The notes below the pieces were generated by a model. The model had not been told where the DNA came from and did not search any database. It saw only the letters and a list, made by a program, of their open reading frames with translations. From positions 744,001 to 808,000 of the forward strand of contig JAJNNX010000011.1 of assembly GCA_023159155.1 (NCBI GenBank): DNA of 64,000 nucleotides, written 5' to 3'. Below are positions 1-13,460 of the stretch, piece after piece. The position numbers and the translations under genes are program-made. Every line of letters begins with the position of its first letter. The stretch's first letter is position 1. The DNA comes from Ustulina deusta. Taxonomy: Eukaryota > Ascomycota > Sordariomycetes > Xylariales > Xylariaceae.

Positions 1-423
1 CTAGGTATTGGAGGGACGGAGCAGCTAGATGGCATGATCGCTCCGTTGGAGGCTTGCAAGGGGAAGGTTATTCCTGTAGCGGTGGTTGATTGGGGTGTGA
101 TTCGCGTTTCATTGTTTTGTCACAAGAGCGAGGCAGTGTTATCTGAACAGCTGAAAATTGATGTACGGTGATGCCAGTGCCGGTAGCGAATAGACAGTAA
201 ACCCTGCGACAGCGTCGACAGAACGTGTAATGAGATTGAACAAATTTTCATTTGAAATTTACCCTATGTGGTTGGCAAATAAATCGAAAACAATAGGGTG
301 ACAGTGCTTGCTTTTGGATGGGGAATTCTTCTGACGTTTGCCATGCATACTCTCAATCCAGGTTCTAATGCGCCTCCCAATGCCATGCGTGTGAACTTAT
401 AAACACTTTATTTCATCGTAATC
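1..423. other. Intergenic, 3' flank of SEC24
   Basis: No coding frame or RNA gene is supported here. This is the downstream flank of the minus-strand SEC24 gene whose stop codon is at 424-426, so it holds its 3' UTR and terminator. I see no repeat or structured element. Confidence 0.5.
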
Positions 424-3400
424 TCACCAGTAACCTGGACGTAGGCCAGAGAAACTTGACACTATGGAACTTCCCTCATCACCATCTTTGCGTCGCTGAC
501 CGGCGAGCTAATCATTGAGTGTCAGTTTAGATTATCATGATGCAGTAATTTGAAGGGATAACTCACCTCAAGTTGCACACCCTTATGGATATGAACAAGC
601 CAATCTACATAACTCTGGGCTTCGTTGTTCCGATCTTCTATCAACATCCTAGCGAATTCGTACTCAGCGCCGTCGATACCTTGCCTTGCTAGCTGAATTG
701 TCAATGCCTTCGAGCCGCGAAGAGACTTGAGGAACTCTATGATATTCCGGACCTGAGCATTTAAATGTGTTTGCAAGACTGGTAGGGTCGCACTGTAGGG
801 ATCAAGCGAGCTGAGACTGTCCTTGCCTTCACCAAACAGGTCTGTCAGTAGGTTTGGCGAAGTCTGCGCATGGAACCACAGTAGGCACTGTTGTCCATTG
901 TCAACTAGGTAGACACCACCCGGCTCGACTCGGCTGAAAGATGTTCGGATGGATGGGGGCAGCTTCAGATGCCCCGTCTTTTCGTCTGGGAAACCGTCAT
1001 CGGGGTTGAAATTATGTATCGGAATCATACGAGGATAAAGATATAAACTGAGCTCCGTAGAACCCATCGACCTGATCATGCGCAATTCATGTACTCTGCG
1101 ATCTGAAGTTTCATTGCCTCCTTTAAACGCTCGACTTTTGATCAGGCCGAGCATGTACATCGAGAACTCTTTAAGCTTCTCAGGCATAACAAGTTGTCCT
1201 GGTGGATGGGGTTGTGAAGAAAAATTCTTACGATAACCCGCCAAAATGTCGATGGTTTTCTCAGTTACGATCTGTCTTATGTCCTTTAGAGTGCTTGAAC
1301 TTGAAGAGAGTTTTGACGCGGCCTCCTTTGCGACGATGGTATACACGGAATCTTGGTCGATAAATTTCATGCACTCTCTCGTATTATCGCTCACACTGGC
1401 GATCACGTTGCAGCAACGAACTCGGCGTTGGCCCGAAGCCGTCGTGTAGAGGAGAGCAGATTGGAAGTGCGCGTCGAGTTTAGAATCGAGCTTTCCATCA
1501 TACCCGAAGGTGACACCTATCGCCTTGTCCGCATCGATAACGCCAATTTCCAAGTCAGCGCCAAAAGTATGTTGGATGAAATTGCCATGATATGAGGATA
1601 TTTGAAGTCCGTTCGAGCACCGGACTTTCATCAACGCCTGGTAGCCAGTTTCTCGGGTAACAGTATGCTTGATTTCTTGTGAGAGCTTGGCATTATCCCG
1701 ACCAGCCACAAAATTAGGATAATAGAATGTTTCGCCGCCTGTTGTAGAAGATACGTAACCTTCGCAAAGTCAGTATCAAGTCGACCTCTCCTTACATACG
1801 AGATATGTGACTTACCAATTGTCGCGACATCTAAGTAACCACCAGAGGGAGCCGCAAGGAAAAAATCGATACCGACGCCAGCGGCGACCATCTTCTCCGC
1901 GATCTTTTTCCAGCCGGGATGCTCTGTCGTAAATAGTTTCTTGTCGATTTCGCCGCCGGGATATTTCCCGTCATCTCTCATAAACAGGCGGCCTGGTCCC
2001 CATGTCGGAAGAGCCGATAACGAGCACACCATTTTTCCTCCCGTCTTTTCCAACGCAGCCAAAGCAGCACCCAACGTCGGCAACAACGCAGGCTCGGGGT
2101 TTTTAATGTCAGCAAAAAGAGTCGGTAACCTAGTAAGAAGCGAGGTGATAATGGCTTCTGACTCATACGGATCGACAAACAGACCATCACTCAGAGGGAC
2201 AAATGGATCCTCGATATCAGGCATGATCATCATCTGGGCTTGTTCAAGAGCAGGCTAGCAGGTATTAGTACGTGTATTCGAAGGCTCCATATGGTGCCCA
2301 TGAGAGGGTCGGGTGCTCACATTGCAATTGTAGAAGTGGACATCCTTATCGTAGGTCACGAATCCGACTTTTGCCCCGGGCGGTATCTGTCGCTTCGGTT
2401 CCCCGCTGTCTTCCGTGTCTTGAGCTCCTTCAGGTGCGTAAAGAGCTGAGAGGATCCCCTCGCAGAAAGCCTCCAAGAAGCCCTTGTTGAAGGCTTCTTG
2501 GGTGACGTCGATGACAAACAACCAGTTCAGGCCGGTCGGCTCCCTCGTCCAGTACTCCTTAGGTACTGTAAATTCCACGGTGCCTCTGGTTAATTCTGGT
2601 CTCTGGTCTCGGTCGCCCCGGACTCCCTGTGGCGTTGTGGCGCAGAAATATTCCGGGGGCGTATCATTTGGATAGGTACAGAGGTTGCAGACAAACTTGC
2701 TGCCTCCAGAGCGGAACATCATAAAAGGGTTGATATAGGCTCTACACCGACGGCACCTCGGAGGTCCTTGGTCTCCAAAATCAAGAACAGGGATCTCCAA
2801 CTCGCCGGCTTGAAGAGGAGCTAGGGGCTGTAGAACCAGACCCAGAGGGAGACCGGTACTGTTGAGATTCTCGGCGCTAGCAGGTATATTATTCATTGTT
2901 AACCGCGCGAACTTTGGCGAAGAATTCCCCTGATCATACGCCACGAAGGAGATGGTAGCAGGAGGTGGGACATGGCGCTCGAAGGTAGGGTAGACGTTGC
3001 CCAGGTAATATTGCTGTGGGATATCTCTGGACACGGGTACACTGGGGATGTCGTCTGGGGAGACGCCACCACCACCCGAGGTCGATACAAAGGCTGGCGC
3101 TTGGGGTTGGCCGGCCCTGGCGGCGAACTCGGCGGGCGTGACTGGAGAAGCAGGATTGTAGGGCGCATTGGCGGGGTTCGGGAACTGGTTTGGAGACGGA
3201 GGGCCATATGCGGCGCCCGGAGTCGGGAACAGATTCGGAGAGGTAGGCTGGCCAAGGAATTGGCCGCCGGCGGTCACCGAAGGGTCGGCATTTAGAAAGC
3301 TGGTCGCTGGGGTGCCTGCCGGCGGGATGCCATTATATGGCTGTGAAGAGCCAGCGGGGGCGTCGACGGTATGGAATGCATGGCGATCCTTCTTCTTTCT

Positions 3401-3715
3401 CCGTGCGGTATGCTGCCCGTCCAACGACATGCCGGCCATCTGCGACGCCAGCCCTGCGCCGTCGGCAGCGGGAGGTGCAAACCCAGGCGCAGCCCCGGCT
3501 GGCGAAGCACCACCGACTTGCGGGCTGCCGTAGTACTGCTGACCCTGGCCCTGGCCCTGGCCCGGAGGCACGGGCGACCCGTATTGCTGGTATGGCTGCT
3601 GAGCGACAGGCGGCTGGAACCGAGGAGGCGCTGGCTGGGTGGTGCGGTTGGGATCGTTGGGGTCGAGCTGTTCGCCCTGCCCGAGAGCGTGATACAGGGA
3701 GTATTCGTTGCTCAT
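424..3715 (-). CDS. SEC24: COPII coat subunit Sec24
   Basis: Sec24 is the cargo-selecting subunit of the inner COPII coat; it pairs with Sec23 on the ER membrane and packages cargo into vesicles bound for the Golgi. Four exons join in frame to about 1,029 aa, the usual length: 3715-2321, 2233-1816, 1759-567 and 507-424, with introns 2234-2320, 1760-1815 and 508-566. Visible are a Pro/Gln-rich disordered N-terminus (about residues 20-210), the zinc finger (RCRRC then CNLC), the trunk start (NWLFVIDV), the segment MPDIEDPFVPLSDG after intron 1, and the C-terminal gelsolin-like end (RQGIDGAEYEFARML, then YVDWLVHIHK). The ATG at 3715 (MSNEYSLYHAL) is chosen because the upstream frame opens only with GTG. 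The last exon (ELAGQRRK to the stop) is found only if the GTGAGT at the end of the large exon is spliced. It is divergent from CFT2 and looks intact. Confidence 0.93.
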
Positions 3716-4711
3716 GGTTGGTGCTTCGAGGGTCTGGGGCACGAATCGGTGGAGGGATGGGACGCGACAGCACTCTTGCTCTGCTATTCCAGAATGACGG
3801 CTCGAGACATGCCCCGGCGGTCTGCGATCGAGAGGAGAGGGAGGGACGGGCGTGCACGGTCGAGCTGTGGATATCGAGGGGCACAGCTGGGAGGACTTGA
3901 CAACGATTTATGAGGCGAAGGGTGTCATGGCGGCTTCGAGTCTCGACGGTCGGGGCCAACAGTTCAGACACCAATCGCAAGCAGGGGGGCCGGTTGAGGC
4001 TCAAGATTGCGTGTGGGTAGTGTAAGTAGGAGGCATTGAGGCCACAGTTACGAATTCTTGTCTCAGCGATGTCACTCCCGAACTAGTGATAAGGTCGGGC
4101 GAGAGACAGGGGGGGCCGATACCCTGGACTTCCGGATATCTGCCGGCGGGGGCAGGTCTGAGGCAGGTAGTAGATACAAAATTGCAAGCACAATACAGTA
4201 GTATAATGAAGTATAGGCTACTTATATGCTCAAGTACATAGCTACTAAGTACACTCCACTACTATACATGTACTGATGTACGGTAGGTGTCTTTTTCACA
4301 CTGGTGCAGTGCACCTACTGTGAACTCCTTAACCTACATACTTACCTAAGGTACCTAAGGTACAACTTGTGGCACAAACAGGTTACCTCTACTACCAAGT
4401 ATACTCAGGTACTTGGTGTAGGTACTTGGGCACCTGAAGAGCCAAGTTATCCCTAACACGGAATTCTTTGACGCGCGACATCATTCCTCATTACCTATTC
4501 ATTTACTCCCCAACATCTGATCAGAATGGCCGGGATCTAGACTATTTGGGCAATACACCTTCACATAGGCATTCGCTCGCGTCCCTCGGCGCCCTCTACC
4601 TGGTTTCGCGATAATCCTGTATCAACCAAAAGCCGGCAATACCATTGTAGATGGGCTGACGGCAACGAGGCGCAAGGCACGGGTGACGGTACGAAATAAT
4701 ACCATGCAGCC
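3716..4711. promoter_or_regulatory. Divergent promoter region SEC24/CFT2
   Basis: About 1 kb separates the two divergent start codons, so both promoters must lie here. Around 4335-4440 there is a cluster of near-palindromic motifs built on ACCTAAGGTAC and GGTACTTGG. I did not recognise a specific transcription-factor site. No ORF here looks like a gene; the long frames at 3333-3913 are shadows of the SEC24 5' end. Confidence 0.5.
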
Positions 4712-7655
4712 ATGTTTACCTTCAGCCCTTTGCTAGGGGCTCTCTCCGAATCACCCGCATCGCAGTCCATCCTTGAGCTGGATGGAGGCATCAAGATACT
4801 CGTCGGTGTGGGCTGGGATGAATCATTCGATCCTGCCAAGCTCAAGGAGCTGGAGAAGTATGTCGTTCCTCTGTTCTCTCTGTTCCATCAACACAACAAA
4901 GACCGCAAGAAGATGACCAAGCTTACACGAACAACCACATCTGCGCAGACAAGTGCCGACGCTGTCCCTGATCCTTCTCACCCATGCGACAACCGAGCAC
5001 ATCGCCGCCTTCGCCCACTGCTGCAAGCATTTCCCTCTCTTCACGCGGATCCCCGTCTATGCAACAAGCCCCATCATCGGTCTGGGCCGAACCCTCCTCC
5101 AGGACCTGTACGCGTCGACGCCTGCCGCCGCCACCACCATTCCCTTGAGCGCCCTCGACGGCGTATCCTACTCGGGCGACGATGCTTCGTCCGACTTTCT
5201 GCTGCAAGCCCCAACCCCCGACGAGATTGCCACCTACTTCTCCCTCATTCATCCGCTGAAATACTCGCAGCCACACCAGCCTCTCGGCTCGCCCTTCTCT
5301 CCGCCGCTCAACGGCCTGACTATCACCGCCTACAACTCGGGCCACACCCTCGGTGGCACTATCTGGCATATCCAGCACGGCCTCGAGTCCGTCGTATACG
5401 CCGTGGATTGGAACCAAGGGCGTGAGAATGTTTATTCTGGTGCCGCATGGCTGGGCGGTGCTGGTGGCGGCGGTGCCGAGGTTATCGAACAGCTGAGAAA
5501 GCCTACAGCTCTGGTTTGTAGCAGCCGCGGCGGTGAAAAAGCATCTCTCTCCGGCGGCCGAAGTAAGCGAGATGAGCAACTCCTCGATAAAGTGAGATCA
5601 TGTGTCGCCAAGGGCGGGACCGTCCTCATACCTACGGATTCGAGCGCTCGTGTGCTAGAGCTAGCCTATCTACTAGACCATGCCTGGAGAGATGATTCGC
5701 CCTCTAGCGATGGCAACCTCAACTCTGCCAAACTATACTTGGCAGGACGCAATGTTCATAGTGTCATGAGATACGCCAGAAGTATGTTGGAGTGGATGGA
5801 CGACAGTATCGTTCGCGAGTTCGAAGCCGTTGCAGATGGATCTAGAAGGGCGAATGGGGCGGCAGACGGGATGAAGCAAGGGAAAGAAGCCGGACCTTTT
5901 GACTTCAGATATCTACGCTTACTGGATAGGAAAGGGCAGATCGATAAGGTACTTTCACGCGATGGCGATGGTGATACCCCGGTTGGCAAAGTTATCATTG
6001 CTAGTGATGCCAGCCTAGAATGGGGGTTTTCAAAGTTAGTGTTGAAGCAGCTCGCCCAAGACCCTACCAACATGGTCATCTTGACCGAGTATCCGTCTTC
6101 AGGTTCATCATCACGTCCATCCTTGGCGAGAACTCTATGGACCTGGTGGAAAAATGGTCAGGAGAGTGCCACAGGAGGCGAACCGAGCGGCGGCATTTCA
6201 CATGATCTCGACTTCACAGACACCCGGAAACAGGCTCTGGAAGGCAACGATCTCACGCGATACCAGCAATGGCTCGCTCAGCAACGCCAATTACAGACGA
6301 CTCTACAGGGCGGAGGAGTAGCTACATTGGAGACGTCTGGGGATGTGGGAGATGATGTTTCCGAGTCGTCGTCCGAATCAGAAGACTTCGAGGATGAGCA
6401 ACAGGGCCGGGCTCTGAACGCTGCCACGACGCTCGGTCAGGTGGGCAGGAAGAAAGCTGCACTAACTGACGAAGATTTGGGTATCAACATACTACTGAAG
6501 AAGAAAGGGGTTTATGATTTTGACATAAGGGATAAGAAAGGAAGAGATAGAATGTATCCCCACCCGGTGCGACGGAAACGTGACGACGAATATGGTGAAG
6601 TCATTCGACCGGAGGATTTCCTCAGAGCAGAGGAACGAGACGATGGTGATGGCGTTGATATTGATCAACTCGGCAAGGGTGATGACCACGACAATCTGGG
6701 GAAGAAGCGCAAATGGGATGACGCCACTCCTGCGAGCAAGAACCATGGATTACATACAAACAAGCGGCCAGCACTGACACGAAACATGACTGACGAGCTT
6801 CCAGTGACATTCCCAGATAGCGGTTTCGACGATGAGCTGGACGCGATTCCTGACGATCTAGACGATACGGCGAATGGTCCATCAAAGTTAGTACTTACGA
6901 CGGAAAAGATTGTAGTCAAACTGCAGATTGATTTCGTTGACTTTGCCGGTATTCACGACAAACGCAGTCTCCACATGCTGATGCCGCTTATCCAACCACG
7001 AAAGCTCATTCTCGTGGGCGGGAACAGTGAAGACACAATGACGTTAGCTTCTGATTGTAAGAAGCTTATGGCGGAAGGTTCATTCGACATATATACGCCC
7101 AGTATGGGGACTACCATCGACGCAAGTGTTGATACGAACGCTTGGGTGGTCAAGCTTGCCCCAAGCCTGGTAAAACAGTTGAAATGGCAAAGTGTTCGTG
7201 GATTGAGTATTGCAACCGTAACCGGCCGGCTCCTCGCCGTTCAGAAGCAACTTGCACGAAATGGTGACGAAGACACGGCAAATAAACGCATAAAAACGGA
7301 GGATTCGCAGCGGAATGAGCCAGTGGAAACCCCAACGGAGCCAATTCTGGATATATTGCCCATGAATATGGCGTCAGCAACTCGCTCTGTGGCTCAGCCC
7401 CTTCACGTCGGCGATCTGCGGTTGGCTGATCTGCGGAAAGCGATGCAACAATCCGGCCACACGGCCGAGTTTAGGGGAGAGGGCACCCTACTGATTGACG
7501 GCTCAGTGATGGTTCGGAAGACGGCGACGGGCCGTATCGATGTCGAGAGCATCGGCCTCCCTGTTGGAGGTGGTCCGGCTAGCCAGATAGGTGGTACCTT
7601 TTATGCCGTGAAGCGCACGATATATGAAAATTTGGCGGTAGTTGCTGGGGCTTAA
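4712..7655 (+). CDS. CFT2: CPSF100/Cft2 subunit of the mRNA 3'-end cleavage and polyadenylation factor
   Basis: Cft2 (CPSF2/CPSF100) is the non-catalytic metallo-beta-lactamase/beta-CASP partner of the endonuclease Ysh1/CPSF73 in the nuclear cleavage and polyadenylation complex. Two exons (4712-4857 and 4949-7655; intron 4858-4948 with GTATGT donor and GCAG acceptor) give 950 aa. The start MFTFSPLLGALSES is typical of the family. The metal-binding HxHxDH motif of active nucleases is degraded here to THATTEH (about residues 60-66), as expected for the inactive subunit. Later segments with family character are YNSGHTLGGTIWHIQHG and VYAVDWNQGREN. An acidic low-complexity insert (SESSSESEDFEDE) is followed by a basic, NLS-like stretch around KKRKWDD. 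The C-terminus (GDLRLADLRKAMQQSGHTAEFRG) is the conserved tail. It appears intact. Confidence 0.92.
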
Positions 7656-9467
7656 GCTAGTTCGGCGTATTTGTATGTATTTACGTGTACGACTGACTAT
7701 GTACTAGGTAGTAACACAGCCTAAGAGAACTTGAAGATATCATGGATTGGCTCAAATTTCATAGTGGTTGGTCGACCTTATCTTACTTTCTCCATCTAAT
7801 CTTGCGTCTTAGTATATTACGTGTCGCAATTACTACTAATCGCCCCTTAGTAAATTTGAACATAGCATACTAAAACAAAGGGAAATACCCTGCTCCATGA
7901 ACTCGAATCCACTTCGCACCTCGGCGTCGTCTCCCTTCGAAAATAGGACTTCTCTAAACTTTGTTGTTCTCCCTCTACGCAGGAACAGTGGGCTTCTCTT
8001 AATTCAATCTGTGGCCATTGAACCTCGGGTTGTGCTGATCAATTCACTGAATTTGGATGGCGCTCCTTTGATGCGCCGGTACACGTCAGCTATCAGCAGG
8101 TACAGTTGATGGCGTGTAATGTGACGAAACACAACTGCGGCATTGTACGGTTACACTATCGAAGGTGGAATGTAGTCAGGACACTTGGCCATCTGGCGGT
8201 ATCATATAGATACATTCTATGATATATAAATAATGAATAGTGAACAGATGACAATCCCTACTATTATGGCAATAATATCGACAGTATAAGGTGCTGTGCA
8301 ATGTTAATTCCGAGGTCTTTTCGAACAACATCATCACACGTCAACCTGCGGGAACTGGGCAGTCAGGACATGGTGCACTGTTGTGCCATCTATCTACTAT
8401 TTTATGGTTCTAAAATGTCGGAAAGAGCATCCGCCACGTTTTGTTACGGGTGAAAAGAATATTTGGCGCCACGGTGTCTATGTACATCAGACTTTCTAAT
8501 CAGGCCATTTCTCGGGCGGTAGGCTGAGTTCGAGGAGAGAAAAAAAAAAGTAAAACTATGAAACCACCTAAACAAAATAGATGTTATCTGATAGGTTGTG
8601 CCCTTTCCAAGGCGCCCCCAGTAGCTGTTTTATCGGACATTACTCGAACCAAGTCTAGATCTAGGATATATTATACCTAGGTATGCCACTCAAACCAGCC
8701 ACCACTGCTTTCCTCCCCAGGACTAACTTGAATCCCATCCTAGCTACGACAGCACAAGCACTGGTGTGCCTGCGCTCCCCTTTTGATTATCTCTGCTCTT
8801 GCTGCAAGCGGCCCACGAAGACCACTGCACCTGCTTTTCCAAAGAGCAGCCTACCAGAACAGAAACTCGTATTTCCCATCGTTCAAGTCTTCGCTACCTA
8901 GATGGGATTATTGACACAACTCAGTGGTTTTCTATCTACGACCGAGGTGGCGATTCCTTTGGTCGGATTCTTTCGCTTCTTCCACTCCTTACATTGCTGC
9001 CACCGCCTCCTCTCCCACAACCTCACCTCTCCGTTGTTTCCCCCTCAACGAATATATCCATCTGATCGCGCATCTGTGCCTTGTGGTTACTCTTACAGCT
9101 ACTTATAAATTAGACCACCATCTGAGGTGCTTTTCCTTGCCCGCCTTTGCATTCACTACCACCCTCAAGAGGTAGGACCAGCCTTTGCAGCCCGTCCTTC
9201 GGAAGGTCTGCTAACCGAGATGCCCATAGCTAAAATCGGGAGGAAGCAAGCAGGCTGCAGGTTTTACAAAAAGGGCTTGCGGTTCCTCGGTCACCTTCTC
9301 TCGTTCAACTAACCACTATGATTATATCTACTAGCCTTTACACCCATACAAAATAGCTCTACCCCCAAGCTCCTGCCACAAATTCCCAGGCATTACCGCC
9401 AAAGGCAAGCTTATGCCCTAACTAACAACTTGCAACTTGCACCGTCAACCAAATATCTATTGACCCA
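7656..9467. other. Intergenic region upstream of the 2EXR gene
   Basis: This 1.8 kb stretch has only short overlapping frames and no convincing gene. About 8900-9060 is rich in C and T, as in many fungal promoters and 5' leaders, so it is probably the promoter/5' UTR of the gene starting at 9468. A run of A occurs at 8541-8549. No tRNA or repeat was recognised. Confidence 0.45.
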
Positions 9468-10744
9468 ATGGCTACTTCATCACCTGCCTGCATAGACGCA
9501 TCGACGTGGATTTTTCCCACCATCGACACTGTCGTGCACACAGATCGTATTCCTGTCGTCACTTACAACTCAGGTTTGTACAACTCGGACGTTGCAAGTT
9601 GACCTCGATGCTGACGTTTGTTAGACATGAAGGTAGTTGAGACGAACGATGAGTCAGCCTCATCTTCCAAGTCGAAAACTAAGGCAGCAACTGAGTTCCA
9701 CTATTACCCACAACTCCCAGCCGAGGTGAAGTTGAGGATCTGGAAGTACGTCTTCGAATTCTGGTCTTTGGGCGCCCACCGCTTCCGGCTCCGCGTGGAC
9801 CCGGCCAACCCCGCTAGACTTATTCTGCAGCCGACCGGGGACCAGAAAGAGGACGCGTCTGCCTGGCGCGAGCGACACGCCTTTGCTCGCGTCGATGAGC
9901 ATTCTTTTGACCACTTTCGCAAACTCCGAAGCCATGCCGCAACTCTTTACCGAGACACCAAAAAAAGACGTCGCGTCAAGGTGGAGGAGAACGGCATCTG
10001 TGCTCTGGTCGATCTCGAGACCGATCTCATTCTCTTCCGGTTCAACTACGGAACGTCACAGAGCTCCCTATCCCTACTGAGCGTCCGCGAGACTTCCGGG
10101 GTCTTCACGGGTATCACTCGAATCGCGGTAGAGACGGAGTTCATGTTTCGAGGCTTCAAGGGCACTCAAAAGTTCTTACCCTTTACCTGCATCTGCCTTG
10201 ACCTCGACACGCAGCCCAAATCCTATTGCGTGGTGCAAATGGTCCGATTTCTCCGATTTTTCAAGAACCTTAAAGAGTTCTACATCGTCTACCCGATCAC
10301 CAAGACCTCCATTCATGAACCCATGCTTCGTGAGGCTGTCCCGGACAAGCTACCGGAGCTGACCTGCACCAAGCCCGGGGTGAGCCAGGCCGCTCTTAAC
10401 GTCTTTAGATATCTGCAAGGTAAGCTCTGACCTGTCTCGATGATACGCACACATGCAGCTGGCTGATACACCGTGATGTAGAGATCGCACAATCGAAAGA
10501 ACTCAAGGAGTTCCACGATCGCGTGGGGATATACATCGAGGTTCTTCGAGAAGACACGATTGGTCTCTTTAAACTCCCGGTCTGGTACTCGCTTACCGAG
10601 ATACGTACAAAATGGCGTGAAATCATGGGAAATCAACCGGGGCGGGAAGACCTGCAATTCAAGGTTCTTGCTTGGGCCGACTTGCGAGGTGCAACTGTCA
10701 GTGGGGAAGAACAGCCGCTACGAACCAGCGGACGGTGGTACTAG
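9468..10744 (+). CDS. 2EXR-domain protein of unknown function
   Basis: This belongs to the large fungal 2EXR family, intracellular proteins of unknown function that often occur in many paralogues. Three exons (9468-9573, 9625-10419, 10482-10744; introns 9574-9624 and 10420-10481, both GT..AG with CTGA-type branch sites) join in frame to 387 aa. The signature is FHYYPQLPAEVKLRIWKYVF soon after residue 60: the aromatic-rich strand, then an LPxEVRxxIW-like helix. The remainder has no recognised motif. Without the first exon the frame could start at the ATG at 9627, but the splice into 9625 is clean and adds a plausible N-terminus. No membrane segment or signal peptide is visible. Neighbouring genes give no hint of its role. 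Confidence 0.75.
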
Positions 10745-11434
10745 GATCTGAGCGTTTTCAGATTACGACTTGGCCTCTTCGCGGCATCGTCGGCGTGTCT
10801 TTCGCAGTAGTGCGGTGTGTGATTAGGCCGACTACTGGTTTAAAGGAGATTCCATCTCTTTGCAAGGAGGAGAGAAAAATCGGTAGGGGCTTGGCTATGA
10901 CACTATGCGGCACGGACGCGCCTTATCTTGAAGCGGTGCACAACAAAATATACACTCTACTTAGCTCGCGGTGGATTGATTGAATTTGCTCTCTCATTGG
11001 CTCTCTCATTGGTGACGTTGGTGGTGGTGATGCTGCTCAGCATTGCGATGGGTGCAAACAAAGTCTTCCGAGATCGGGCTTACCTTACCATCCCCATTTG
11101 GGCTTTCACATGTGATTACGTCAAGCCGGCAAACCACAAACCCGGCCGGCTATCTAAGTATCTATATATATGCTGACGATCAATTCATAAACACGAAATC
11201 GCACATTAAACATTTCCACCCGTTTCAATCGCCTTCTGATAAGTCTAGGTAAGGAAGAACGTGCGTCTCTGAAAACACGAATAGGTGAGTGCAGATCCTG
11301 CTTATTTCATACCGAGATGGGAGTTTGCGGTATGTTAGGTCAGGTCCTGACAGGACCTCGACGGAACGGCCGGGCTGACATAGTATTGGTACAGGACGAA
11401 GAGCGTCAGTTCATATTTCGCCTTTAGCTATACA
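10745..11434. other. Intergenic between the 2EXR and LrgB-family genes
   Basis: No gene is supported. The region should hold the 3' UTR of the upstream gene and the promoter of the LrgB-family gene. A local tandem repeat, CTCTCATTGG x2, occurs around 10990-11012. Confidence 0.4.
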
Positions 11435-13262
11435 ATGCCTACGGAAGAAGACAGTACCATCGCGAACGACCTCTTGGTCGCAGTCGAGCTGGTAAGTTAA
11501 GACCCTTCCCCTTCTCCCCCAACACTCACGCCCACACGCACCTTCGCAGGTATCCCGGAAGTCGGCGAACCGGCTGATACGAGCTTGGTTCTATGTCCCG
11601 GTCGGCATCTTCGCAATTCTTGCGACTGTCTTTGGCGTCAACAAGTTGCTGCAGTTGGGCGCTGTCTCTTTCCCAGCCTCGGTCGCGTGCCTCGTGATCC
11701 TCTTTCTCGGCTTGTTGCTGTCAGAAAAATTGATCGGGGAGCACCGCACGAGGAGGGTTGTCGCCGTACTTGATATACCGGTTCGTTGGTCACCTGCATC
11801 GCACTGGAATACCCAAAGTCGGGACTAACCTCTAGGATAGGGCGGGTGGTCACTGCAATGGATCAACGTCTTCTTTACGCCAGCTTTCGTATTGTTGCCT
11901 CTCAGCCCTTCAATTGGCGGCATTGAAGTGCTTAAAATCATAGGTGTATTTGGTGCGTCATGCGCTCGACTAGGGATAAATCTCGCTAACGTAATAGTGA
12001 TCGGGTTCCTCGTGATGATGGCATTGGCCGCCTATATGGCTCGAGGACTACAGCTCGTGCTCGGATCCTCCAAGCGAGCCATGACCGAACGAGCAGAAGA
12101 ACTGGGGACCGGAAATGATGAGATACCCATGACTGCGACATCGAGATCGGCGGATAGCTCGGAAGCAACGGTAGCAGCAGAAGCAGCAGAACTGCAGCCC
12201 CCGCCTAGATCTCGAAACTCTCTACCCGTGCGTCAAGATTCTCGTGAATCATCGCAGAACACCGATGGGCATCAAGTGAACCTCCCAGCGCAGATTCCAG
12301 TCCCACCTTCACGAGCGACTAGATGGGCGTTGGCCATATCGAGCAGGCTAGACGTTACCATTTACGCCCTGCTTTTCACATTTGTCGGTATCCCGATCTA
12401 TTACGCTGTCGGCTACGCGATGCCGCTACAATTGACATTCTGCATTCTGACCTACTTCGCTGCGATGTCCTTCTCACCCAATTGGAGGCAATACTTGCAC
12501 CCCGTCTTGGTGTCATCCTTATTCACAGTTCTAGGGCTCTGGGTTCTTGGGTTGATCAAGGGCCAAAGCCTTGATGCATCGTTGAGAGAATTCCGTACGG
12601 GTGCCACATATCTGAAAATCTGGGACGGTACAAATCAACTTCCAGGTGCCGGAGACATACTTGCCAGCGTCTTAGATGCTAGCATCGTCTCCCTCGCCTT
12701 GCCCATGTACCAATACCGACGCGAGCTGAAACAGCATTTCTTCGCTATCGTCCTCCCAAACGTATTCATCTCCACTGGCTCGCTGTTCGTATATCCGTAT
12801 CTATGCTTCGCCATCGGCATTAGTGCAGAGCGCAGTCTCGCGTTCACGGCACGTAGCTTGACTTTGGCCCTCGCAATACCAGCTGTAGCTAACCTCGGAG
12901 GCGACTCCAACACGGTTGCGGCGTTAGCCATCACGAGTGGGATCGTCGGGGTCTTGATCGGACGGAGGATGCTAGCTTTACTTAGGATCCCCGAAGGTAT
13001 GGCCCTCCATCTTCTATTTCCCAATACTGTGGTGAAGAGGAACCTGGACTCACACTTGAGTGATTTCATAGATGACTATGTCACCCGAGGCGTCACGCTA
13101 GGAGCGAATTCTTCCGCCATTGCGACCGCATTACTCTTGCGCACTGACCCTCGAGCTGCGGCGTTATCTAGCCTTTCCATGAGTCTGTTTGGTGCAATCA
13201 CGGTGCTATTTACATCCGTCCCGCCTATTGTGACTATCATCCGATCACTTGTTCATCTTTGA
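11435..13262 (+). CDS. LrgB-family (LrgA/LrgB-like) integral membrane protein
   Basis: The family covers bacterial LrgB murein-hydrolase/holin regulators and the plant plastid glycolate/glycerate carrier PLGG1; the substrate of fungal members is not established. Four exons (11435-11491, 11550-11780, 11841-11943, 11998-13262) give 551 aa. The N-terminal half has LrgA-like helices (FYVPVGIFAILATVFGV, SVACLVILFLGLLLSEKLI), then WINVFFTPAFVLLPLSPSIGG and about 120 residues of Ser/Glu/Pro-rich, probably cytosolic linker. The C-terminal half is LrgB: TYLKIW, then ARSLTLALAIPAVANLGGD, then DYVTRGVTLGANSSAIATA and SLFGAITVLFTSVPPI. Roughly ten or more membrane helices are present. The intron at 11944-11997 is 54 nt and stop-free, so a retained version would insert 18 residues. 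I removed it because the splice signals (GTGTAT, GCTAAC, ATAG) are good and the spliced protein fits the family better. Confidence 0.82.
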
Positions 13263-13460
13263 ATCATCGAGAAGGCGTCGTTTTTCGTAGGCACGCCTAT
13301 TATCATTATCCGCATCTTTCCGATATGACCAAAGAACACCATTCGTTCCCTGAAGTAGCGCTGATGAGCATGCTACTTCGACTCAGCCGAACCCGATCGA
13401 TCATTACATTGTCTCAAGCAGCACTGCCTATGCTACTGTCGACACCACCTCCCCCAATCC

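Noticed and set aside
4953..5629. Minus-strand frames (218 and 65 aa) inside CFT2
   Set aside because: They are antisense shadows of the conserved CFT2 coding sequence.
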